Assembly: GCA_903879335.1 (NCBI GenBank)
Contig: CAIRLC010000005.1
Coordinates: 17,194 to 81,193 of the forward strand
From: an uncultured Pseudomonadota bacterium
Lineage (GTDB): Bacteria; Pseudomonadota; Gammaproteobacteria; Steroidobacterales; Steroidobacteraceae
Direction: 5' to 3'
Length of the DNA: 64,000 nt
Part shown: one piece after another, positions 39,701 to 45,904 of the stretch
How positions within the stretch are numbered: position 1 is the first letter of the stretch
Layout: every line of letters begins with the position of its first letter
Position numbers and translations under genes: made by a program
The notes under the pieces: model-generated
Told to the model about the DNA's origin: nothing
The model's input: the letters and a program-made list of their open reading frames with translations, nothing else
Database searches by the model: none

Positions 39701-39751
39701 ATCTCGAACAGCATGCGTACAGTTCGGTTGTCAGTCGGCGGTAAGTTCTGA
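36704..39751 (+). CDS. TonB-dependent receptor, Oar-like with N-terminal carboxypeptidase-regulatory domain
   Basis: 1015 residues. Signal peptide ending near PRVSYAQ; a CarboxypepD_reg-like beta-sandwich at about 30-105 (TLQGSAPANAEVVATN, GAYTLLGLPPGNYTVSA); TonB-box-like DSVVVSGRR; plug domain (VNIFIDGIGQKGYV) and a large barrel ending LSVGGKF. This Oar/CUT-type architecture is common in glycan-uptake loci of Xanthomonadales and Caulobacterales. The site AAGGAA lies nine bases before the ATG. The gene is divergent from the sugar ATPase, with a tryptophan halogenase and a glycan operon downstream, so an oligosaccharide ligand is inferred. Confidence 0.94.
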   Translation: MTKKRMTAQSRSAAVTVAAAVAAILAGPRVSYAQTANATLQGSAPANAEVVATNRSTGFTRKTKAGADGAYTLLGLPPGNYTVSAGKGTEQDIVLSVATTSTLDIAILDSVVVSGRRLLEVKTPQVANVVSLQEIQTVPQLTRNFLEFADTVPGAIFNVAPNGATTFRSGADSPDSVNIFIDGIGQKGYVRSGQSGQSDGSQGNPFPQLAIQEYKVITSNYGAEFDQLSSAAIAAVTKSGTNEYHGEFFGTYSSDSLRAATPSELAANNKVQSKDKEFGFAVGGPIIQDKMHFFATYEGKNYSQPVAVTYANTPPAAIIAALPSSVQSQVGPSSIPFTEKLVFAKIDYEPTSNDRLEFSLKTRQEDSAGNGAGVGQAASTTVATRNTDFRYDIRWQHNADHWFNEAIIAKENSFFRPRAANYSSNGADYTWLRDGNNTGILNTDGADPRATQDKGQKGISFQDDLTFADVNLGQGKHTFKMGVKFKSVELTAMDACQSCYPVFNYNVDPVTGIESDANGYVPYSATFTGIPVSVNGQPLASAIAKSQDRQFGVYFQDDWTVTNKLTLNLGVRWDLEQNPTYLDWQTPDFVRNLFQQESSTPGLNWVDYYKQGPFGYDINNYMSNGHQRKAYTGEIQPRLGFSYDVHGDEKLVVIGGLGRSYDRDLFDYLQLEQTKLATSVPTSYFNTPSHPCTVDGVSCLTWNSSYLNGPGALQNAVKGTVGDVFLFNNNLKVPYSDQFSLGIRSRLGDWNTSAVVSRIHSKNGLTFVVGNRGQGGQYFVPEPWGGYGTPWDVTPGVNTPVGMTNNLILTDNDVEIRSTQVLLSAEKPFTHESGWGLKVSYTFTQAETNSIPNDQGGNFTNTEFSVSYPNIKSYPFLQSTNAPKHRLVASGSLALPWDMILGGKLTLSTPLPGWDSSCGPTRGPLGQPCDDTVRTPDVTLGYKSLDLQLTKNFKFADAFSAYARIDLLNAFNHANLVNQNTTYAPDGTVATHYYNPTGNISNSMRTVRLSVGGKF

Positions 39752-39769
39752 TCGGACGACGGAGCGGGG

Positions 39770-39804
39770 ACAGCCCCGGGAGCTCGGCTCCACGGGGCTG
39801 TTTC
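39770..39804 (+). terminator. Hairpin terminator 1 after the TonB receptor
   Basis: ACAGCCCCG / CGGGGCTGT is a perfect 9-base stem with a 14-base loop that can itself fold, followed by TTTC. It begins 18 bases after the receptor stop. Short T tract, so termination is probably partial. Confidence 0.62.
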
Positions 39805-39819
39805 GGATGATCAAATCTA

Positions 39820-39854
39820 AGGCCCGGCCGCTACAGCGCCCGGGCCTATTTTTT
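39820..39854 (+). terminator. Intrinsic terminator 2, directly before the halogenase
   Basis: AGGCCCGG / CCGGGCCT (8-base stem, 12-base loop) followed by A and six T. A good rho-independent terminator that ends 14 bases before the halogenase ATG, leaving no room for a promoter between them. Halogenase expression must come from read-through or from a promoter lying upstream of the hairpin. Confidence 0.83.
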
Positions 39855-39868
39855 GAGACTATGCAGCC

Positions 39869-41380
39869 ATGAATGCCCAACCTTTAAAGTCGATCGTGAT
39901 CGTCGGCGGCGGGACCGCCGGCTGGATGAGCGCAGCGGCGCTGGCGAAAGCCCTATGCCCCAGTGTCCAGGTTCGTCTGATCGAGTCGGACGAGATCGGT
40001 ACGGTCGGCGTTGGCGAAGCAACGATCCCGGCCATGCGCATATTCAACGACACCTTAGGCTTGCCTGAGGCGGAGTTTGTGCGCGAGGTGAAAGGCACCT
40101 TCAAGCTCGGCATTCAGTTCCGCAATTGGGGCAAGCTCGGCGACGCCTATTTCCACGGCTTTGGGCATCTCGGCCACGACTACGGCCCGAATCCCTTCCA
40201 CCAGTTGTGGCTGCATCAGATGCTGGCGGGTAAAGCCGGCGACTTGGCGGATTACTCACTGCATAGCGTCGCAGCGCCCCAAGGTCGCTTTATGACCTCG
40301 CCGAGCGATGCGCCGCTGAACTCACCGCTGCGGGATTTCCCGCATGCGTATCACTTCGATGCCGGACTCTACGCACGCTACCTGCGTCGCTATGCCGAAA
40401 AGCGTGGTGTGCGCCGGACGGAGGGTCGCGTCGTTGATGTGCAGTTGCGCGCGACGGATGGTGCGATTGATGCGGTGATGCTGGAAGATGGTGAGCGGGT
40501 CAGCGCGGATTTCTTCATCGACTGTTCAGGCTTCCAGGGTCTTTTGATCGAGAAGGCCCTGCAGACGGGATACGTGGATTGGACGCACTGGTTGCCTTGC
40601 GATCGCGCGGTGGCCGTGCCCTGTGCCAAGTCAGGCCCCGCGTTGCCCTACACCGTCTCCACCGCCCACAAAGCGGGTTGGCAGTGGCGCATTCCGCTGC
40701 AGCATCGCACCGGCAACGGTCATGTGTTCTGCAGTCGTTACACCAGTGAAGACGAGGCGACGGCCACCCTGCTGTCGAACCTCGATGGCAAGCCGCTGGC
40801 GGATCCACGGATCTTGAAATTCACGACGGGTCATCGGCGCCAATTCTGGAACCGGAATTGCTTGGCGATTGGTCTTGCGAGTGGCTTCATGGAGCCGCTC
40901 GAATCGACCAGTATTTACCTGATCCAGTCCGGCATCGGCCGCTTCTTGAATTTGCTGCCGGACCAGCGTTTCAGCCAAACCCTGATCGACCGTTACAATT
41001 CCCAAGCGATCTTCGAGTTCGAGAGAATTCGCGACTTCCTGATCCTGCACTATTACGCGAACCAACGCGTGGACGCGCCGTTCTGGCAGGACTGCGCCCA
41101 CATGGCGATTCCCGACTCATTGGTGGAGAACATCGAGTTGTTTAAGGACAGCGGGCGCTTCTTCCGCAATGCCGAAGAAATGTTCGCCGTCACCAGTTGG
41201 GTGCAGGTGATGATCGGCCAAGGTGTCATACCGACCGGCTGTCATCCGGCGCTGTATACGCTGCCAGACTCAGAGATTGAAAAAGTAGTCGGGATGACGC
41301 GGCAGGTGATCGCCAACTGTTCGGCGGCGATGCCGATGCACGAGCAATTCATTGATCGATATTGTCGAGCGCCAGTCTAG
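39869..41380 (+). CDS. Flavin-dependent tryptophan halogenase
   Basis: 503 residues, no signal peptide. The flavin-binding GGGTAGW motif starts at residue 13, followed by GVGEATIP. The catalytic lysine falls at Lys79 (GTFKLGIQF), as in PrnA, and the glutamate at Glu345 (EPLESTSIY) matches Glu346 of PrnA. The family motif W-x-W-x-I-P is present as WQWRIP (271-276), which blocks oxygenase chemistry. It should therefore be a real FADH2-dependent halogenase of the PrnA/RebH superfamily. No flavin reductase and no biosynthetic cluster lie nearby; it sits between a glycan receptor and a glycan operon, a recurrent but unexplained pairing. Substrate unknown. Confidence 0.93.
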   Translation: MNAQPLKSIVIVGGGTAGWMSAAALAKALCPSVQVRLIESDEIGTVGVGEATIPAMRIFNDTLGLPEAEFVREVKGTFKLGIQFRNWGKLGDAYFHGFGHLGHDYGPNPFHQLWLHQMLAGKAGDLADYSLHSVAAPQGRFMTSPSDAPLNSPLRDFPHAYHFDAGLYARYLRRYAEKRGVRRTEGRVVDVQLRATDGAIDAVMLEDGERVSADFFIDCSGFQGLLIEKALQTGYVDWTHWLPCDRAVAVPCAKSGPALPYTVSTAHKAGWQWRIPLQHRTGNGHVFCSRYTSEDEATATLLSNLDGKPLADPRILKFTTGHRRQFWNRNCLAIGLASGFMEPLESTSIYLIQSGIGRFLNLLPDQRFSQTLIDRYNSQAIFEFERIRDFLILHYYANQRVDAPFWQDCAHMAIPDSLVENIELFKDSGRFFRNAEEMFAVTSWVQVMIGQGVIPTGCHPALYTLPDSEIEKVVGMTRQVIANCSAAMPMHEQFIDRYCRAPV

Positions 41381-41389
41381 GGGTCCGAG

Positions 41390-41434
41390 GACCTCAGGAT
41401 TCGGGTTTGACATGCCGACTAAAGGCCTGAGGTC
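41390..41434. promoter_or_regulatory. Inverted repeat upstream of the glycan operon
   Basis: GACCTCAGG (41390-41398) and CCTGAGGTC (41426-41434) form a perfect 9-base inverted repeat with a 27-base gap. A consensus -35 hexamer TTGACA (41407-41412) lies inside the gap, but no -10 at normal spacing was found. Candidate operator or hairpin, 85 bases before the first gene of the operon. Confidence 0.45.
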
Positions 41435-41518
41435 GTCGCGAGCGCCGCAACCGCGAGTCAATGGAGAGCCGAGCGCCCGCGGTCGACAAGCGCCCATGTC
41501 ATAGTTCGGAGGTTTTCT

Positions 41519-42961
41519 ATGTTGACGCGTCATCGCCTGATTGGGTTGTGTTTGATGGCGGTCGTCACGGCTGGCTGTGCAGGGGGGGCTACTACAACGG
41601 CCATGCCGGTACCCGCAGCGGCTCCACCGAGTGTGGCGACAAGCGCGCGATTGGATGAACTCGAACACCGTTCGTTTGATTACTTCTGGGACTCGGCGAA
41701 CCCGGCGAACGGGCTTGTGCCCGACCGCTACCCGACGCCCACCTTCTCCTCAGTGGCTGCGGTGGGCTTCGCGCTGAGCGCCTACACCATCGGGGCGGAG
41801 CGGGGCTGGGTGACGCGCAGTGCCGCCGCGGCGCGGACCTTGACGACGCTCAAGTTCCTGCGTGACTTGCCGCAAGGCGATGCGCCGAGCGGCACCGCCG
41901 GTTTCCACGGCTTCTTTTATCACTTCCTGGATATGCAGACGGGTCTGCGTTATCTCACCAATGAGCTGTCCACGATCGACACGACGCTCTTGATGGCCGG
42001 CGTGCTCTCGGCCGAGCAGTACTACACCGGCGCCGATGCCACGGAGAGCGAGATCCGCAGCGTTGCCGACACGCTCTACCGTCGGGTCGAGTGGGACTGG
42101 TTGGCGGACAGTCAGGGTCTTGTCGCGATGGGCTGGAAGCCGGAAGTCGGCGAGTATCCCGCCCGTTGGCTCGGCTATAACGAAGCGATGCTGCTCTATG
42201 TGCTCGGGATCGGCTCACCCACCCATCCGCTGCAGGGATCGGCCTGGAGCGCATGGACGCAAGGTTACGAGCGCACCTGGCGTAGCGAGTACGGTCAAAC
42301 CTATTTGGGATTCCCGCCGCTTTTTGGCCACCAGTATTCCCACGCGTGGATCGACTTCAACGGCATCCAGGATGCGTACATGAAGTCGAAGAACAGCGAT
42401 TATTTCAAGAACAGCCGCGCCGCAACCTACGCACAGCAGGCCTATGCCGCGCAAAACACGCTCGGTTATACCGGTTACGACGCCACCGTCTTTGGCGTCA
42501 CGGCCTGCGATGGACCCGGAGCCATGACGCTCACCATCAACGGCACCCCGCGTAAGTTCTACGGCTATGCCGGCCGCGGCATGGGTGGCATCAACACCTA
42601 CGACGATGGCACCTTGGCGCCCACAGGTGTGGTGTCATCCATCGCCTTTGCACCCGACATTGTCCTGCCCGCCATCGGCACCTTGTTGGCCCGATACGGC
42701 GATTTCCTCTACGGCCGCTATGGGTTCTTGGACGCGTTCAATCCGAGCATTCCCGATGGCACCGTCGTGCAGAGTGGCCGCGTGGTGCCGGGCAAGGGCT
42801 GGGTGGATGTCGATTATCTCGGTATCGACGAAGGTCCGATCGTGCTCATGATCGAGAACTACCGCAGCGGATTGCTGTGGACCTTGATGCGCGCCAACCC
42901 CTACATCAAGAACGGACTCAAGGGCGCCGGCTTCAGCGGTGGCTGGGTCGATACGCCTTGA
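41519..42961 (+). CDS. Glycoamylase-like (PF10091/GH144-type) lipoprotein, probable endo-beta-1,2-glucanase
   Basis: 480 residues with a lipoprotein signal peptide (lipobox VTAGC, Cys20). The body matches the PF10091 family: LEHRSFDYFWDSANP, GFHGFFYHFLDMQTGLR, ELSTIDTTLLMAGVL, LGYNEAMLLYVLG, and the C-terminal RYGFLDAFNPS; an (alpha/alpha)6 barrel is expected. Although often called glucoamylase, characterised members (GH144) are endo-beta-1,2-glucanases. It would cut imported glucan in the periplasm or at the membrane. A GGAGG site is seven bases upstream. First gene of the operon; its TGA overlaps the TTG start of the next gene. Family firm, beta-1,2 specificity inferred from context. Confidence 0.9.
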   Translation: MLTRHRLIGLCLMAVVTAGCAGGATTTAMPVPAAAPPSVATSARLDELEHRSFDYFWDSANPANGLVPDRYPTPTFSSVAAVGFALSAYTIGAERGWVTRSAAAARTLTTLKFLRDLPQGDAPSGTAGFHGFFYHFLDMQTGLRYLTNELSTIDTTLLMAGVLSAEQYYTGADATESEIRSVADTLYRRVEWDWLADSQGLVAMGWKPEVGEYPARWLGYNEAMLLYVLGIGSPTHPLQGSAWSAWTQGYERTWRSEYGQTYLGFPPLFGHQYSHAWIDFNGIQDAYMKSKNSDYFKNSRAATYAQQAYAAQNTLGYTGYDATVFGVTACDGPGAMTLTINGTPRKFYGYAGRGMGGINTYDDGTLAPTGVVSSIAFAPDIVLPAIGTLLARYGDFLYGRYGFLDAFNPSIPDGTVVQSGRVVPGKGWVDVDYLGIDEGPIVLMIENYRSGLLWTLMRANPYIKNGLKGAGFSGGWVDTP

Positions 42962-44220
42962 AGCGATTCCTCGCCCTCGCGCCACTCCTTGTCCTGCTCA
43001 GTGCCTGTCGGGGCGAGCACCAAGACATTGAGTTGCGCTTCTGGGCGATGGGCCGTGAAAGCGAGATCTTGGAGCAGTTGATGCCGGCCTTCGAGCGCGA
43101 GCATCCGGGCGTACACGTGCGCGTGGAGCAGCTGCCGTGGACGGCGGCACACGCGAAGCTCTTGACGGCCGTGGCGGGGGATTCCACGCCGGATTTGTGC
43201 CAGCTCGGCAACACCTGGGTGGCTGAGTTGGCTGACCTTGGCGCCTTGAAAGCCTTAGACGGCGATCTCAGTCGCAGCGATGCGGTGCCGGCAACGGATT
43301 ATTTCCCCGGGATCTGGCGCACCAATCAGATCGGCACGCGTCAGTATGGGGTGCCGTGGTACGTCGATACGCGCTTGCTGTTTTATCGCAAGGATATACT
43401 GGCGGCGGCCGGCTACGCGTCCGTGCCGACCGATTGGGCCGGGTTCAAAGTGATGCTGGCGAAGATCCGCGCGCAGTCGCACGGTGAGCGCTACGGGATC
43501 TTGTTGCCCTTGAATGAGTACGAACCGATCCTCGCCTTGGCGCTCCAGTCCGAGACGCCCGTGCTGAAAGAGCAAGGCACGCGCGGTAATTTTTCGAACC
43601 CTGACTTTGTCGCCGCCTTCAGCTACTACATCTCGCTGTTTGATGACGCTTTGGCACCACCGGTGACGAATTCGCAGATCTCGAACGTCTGGAATGAATT
43701 CGCACGCGGCTATTTTGCGTTCTACATCACGGGTCCCTGGAACATCGGCGAGTTCCGTCGGCGCTTGCCGCCCGCGCTGGCGGGACACTGGGGCACGGCA
43801 CCCTTGCCCGGGCCGCATGGCCCCGACGCATCGATTGCCGGCGGCGCCAGCCTCGCGGTGTTTAAACGCACGCAGCATCCGGCAGAAGCCTGGGCCTTGG
43901 TCGAGTACTTGAGTCGACCGGCCGTCCAGGAGCGCTTCTACGCCTTGACGGGGGATTTGCCGGCGCGGCGCTCGGTCTGGGAAACCGGGTCGGTCAAGGA
44001 TGATCCGATGACCGCGGCCTTTAGGGAGCAACTGGAGCGGGTCCGGCCCGCGCCTGCGGTCGCCGAGTGGGAAGAAATCATGACGGAGCTGCGCCTGATG
44101 GCCGAGCACGTCGTCCGGCACGAGCTGACGCCCGCTGAAGGGGCGGCGGAACTCGATCGTCGCGCGGACCGGATGCTCGCCAAGCGTCGCGAACTCGTGC
44201 ATGCAGGACGCTTGCCGTGA
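42958..44220 (+). CDS. Sugar ABC transporter substrate-binding lipoprotein (CUT1)
   Basis: 420 residues. Lipoprotein signal peptide with lipobox LLSAC (Cys17). The mature part has the extracellular solute-binding family 1 pattern: IELRFWAMGRESEILEQL, LLTAVAGDSTPDLCQLGNTW, and GPWNIGEFRRRLPP. It should bind an oligosaccharide and deliver it to the two permeases that follow. The start is taken as TTG at 42958 because it forms a TTGA stop/start overlap with the GH144-like gene and gives a proper lipoprotein leader; the longer frame upstream lies inside that gene. A membrane-anchored binding protein is unusual for CUT1 systems of Gram-negatives. Confidence 0.92.
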   Translation: MKRFLALAPLLVLLSACRGEHQDIELRFWAMGRESEILEQLMPAFEREHPGVHVRVEQLPWTAAHAKLLTAVAGDSTPDLCQLGNTWVAELADLGALKALDGDLSRSDAVPATDYFPGIWRTNQIGTRQYGVPWYVDTRLLFYRKDILAAAGYASVPTDWAGFKVMLAKIRAQSHGERYGILLPLNEYEPILALALQSETPVLKEQGTRGNFSNPDFVAAFSYYISLFDDALAPPVTNSQISNVWNEFARGYFAFYITGPWNIGEFRRRLPPALAGHWGTAPLPGPHGPDASIAGGASLAVFKRTQHPAEAWALVEYLSRPAVQERFYALTGDLPARRSVWETGSVKDDPMTAAFREQLERVRPAPAVAEWEEIMTELRLMAEHVVRHELTPAEGAAELDRRADRMLAKRRELVHAGRLP

Positions 44221-45092
44221 CGCGCCGTTGGCTGGGCTGGCTGTATGCGGGGCCTGCGCTCCTCGTGCTTGCCATTTTTTTTGTCGTGCCGGTGCTGGCT
44301 GCGCTGCTGCTCTCGGTGACGGATTACGACCTCTACGCCATCGCCTCCATCCACAACCTGCGCTTCGTCGGGCTGCGCAATTACGCCGACCTGCTCAGCA
44401 ATCCGCTCTTTTGGCAGGCGCTTTGGAATACGGTCTACTTCGTGGTGGTCGGCGTGCCCTTGAGTTTGGCCGCGTCCTTAGGCGGCGCGGTGCTTGTGCA
44501 CTCGAAAGTGGCGCGCTTCAAGGGCTTTTTCAGAACCGCCTATTTCGCGCCATCGATCACGACGGTGGTGGCGGTGGCGGTGATCTGGCGCTATCTGCTG
44601 CATACCCGCTATGGCCTGATCAACTATCTGTTATCGATGCTCCATATTGCGCCGATTGATTGGTTGGGCGATCCGCATTGGTCGATGCCGGCCATCATCT
44701 TGTTCGCCGTCTGGAAGAACTTCGGCTACAACCTCGTCATTCTGTTGGCTGCTTTAGGGACCATTCCGGCTGATCTCTATGAGGCGGCGGAATTGGACGG
44801 CGCGGGCGCCTTCGCCCAGTTTCGCCACATCACGCTGCCCGGCATCCGCGGCACGCTCGGCTTCGTGGGCTTGCTGACGATGGCCGGATATTTCCAGCTC
44901 TTCGCTGAACCCTACGTCATGACTCAGGGCGGACCGGCGCAAAGCACGCTCTCGGTGCTCTACCTGTTGTATGACGAGGGCTTTAAGTGGTGGAACCTCG
45001 GTCGCGCCTCGGCGGTGGCCTTCGTCCTGTTCTTGCTGATGTATGCGACAGCGCTGCTGCAACACCGCTGGACGCGGGAACACAGGCCATGA
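44217..45092 (+). CDS. Sugar ABC transporter permease, MalF/UgpA type
   Basis: 291 residues with six helices, starting RRWLGWLYAGPALLVLAIFF. The ATPase-contacting EAA loop is visible as DLYEAAELDGAGAFAQFRHI followed by TLPGI. It forms the heterodimeric channel with the next permease. GTG start overlapping the upstream stop (GTGA). The MalF-specific large periplasmic loop is absent, so it is closer to UgpA/LacF. Confidence 0.95.
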   Translation: MTRRWLGWLYAGPALLVLAIFFVVPVLAALLLSVTDYDLYAIASIHNLRFVGLRNYADLLSNPLFWQALWNTVYFVVVGVPLSLAASLGGAVLVHSKVARFKGFFRTAYFAPSITTVVAVAVIWRYLLHTRYGLINYLLSMLHIAPIDWLGDPHWSMPAIILFAVWKNFGYNLVILLAALGTIPADLYEAAELDGAGAFAQFRHITLPGIRGTLGFVGLLTMAGYFQLFAEPYVMTQGGPAQSTLSVLYLLYDEGFKWWNLGRASAVAFVLFLLMYATALLQHRWTREHRP

Positions 45093-45904
45093 GGCGCCAC
45101 ACGCTGCTGGTCAATGCGCTGCTGATCCTCACGGCCGGCTTAACGCTGTTCCCGCTCGTGTGGATGGTCTCGGTGAGCCTCATGCCGGCCGGCACCTCGG
45201 CGACCTATCCGCCGCCGCTCTGGCCCGCGCATCCGACGCTGGCCAACTACACCGAGTTATGGACCCACGCCGGGATGGCGCGGCACTTGCTCAATTCCTT
45301 GGGTCTTGCGACCGTGGCCACCGCGCTGGCACTGACCCTGAATGTGGCGGCGGGCTATGCCTTTGCCAAGCTTGAGTTTCCCGGGCGTGAGGCGGTCGCC
45401 AAAGCCCTGTTGGCTGCGCTCGTCATCCCGGCGCAGGTGGCGATGCTGCCGCTTTTCTTGGAACTCAAGGCGCTGGGTCTCGTCGATACGTACGCCGGCG
45501 TGTTGGTGCCGTCACTGGCCGGCATCTTCAGCATTTTCCTGGTGCGCCAAGCGGCGCTCGCCATTCCTCATGAACTCATTGACGCTGCGCGCATGGATGG
45601 GGCCTCCGAGTGGACGATCTTTCGGCGGGTGGCTTTGCCCTTGATGCGCCCCATGTTGGTCACGCTGGGCGTATTTGCGTTTCTGGGCAGCTGGAATGAT
45701 TTTTTCTGGCCGCTCATCGTCTTGAACGACTCCGACCGCTACACCTTACCGGTCGCCTTGGCGGCGCTGTCGCGCGAGCACGTGCAGGATAATGAACTGA
45801 TGATGGCCGGCAGTGTCGTCACCCTCGTGCCGGTCTTGGCACTGTTCCTCGCGCTGCAACGGCATTATTTGGCCGGCCTCATGGCAGGGGCGGTGAAGGG
45901 ATGA
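45089..45904 (+). CDS. Sugar ABC transporter permease, MalG/UgpE type
   Basis: 271 residues, six helices, starting MRRHTLLVNALLILTAGLTL. The EAA motif reads ELIDAARMDGASEWTIFRRV, then ALPLMRPML. Second half of the channel. The start at 45089 overlaps the previous stop (ATGA), and the gene itself overlaps the next one in the same way. No ATPase gene follows; the MalK-like protein at 35151-36248 is the likely partner. Confidence 0.95.
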   Translation: MRRHTLLVNALLILTAGLTLFPLVWMVSVSLMPAGTSATYPPPLWPAHPTLANYTELWTHAGMARHLLNSLGLATVATALALTLNVAAGYAFAKLEFPGREAVAKALLAALVIPAQVAMLPLFLELKALGLVDTYAGVLVPSLAGIFSIFLVRQAALAIPHELIDAARMDGASEWTIFRRVALPLMRPMLVTLGVFAFLGSWNDFFWPLIVLNDSDRYTLPVALAALSREHVQDNELMMAGSVVTLVPVLALFLALQRHYLAGLMAGAVKG

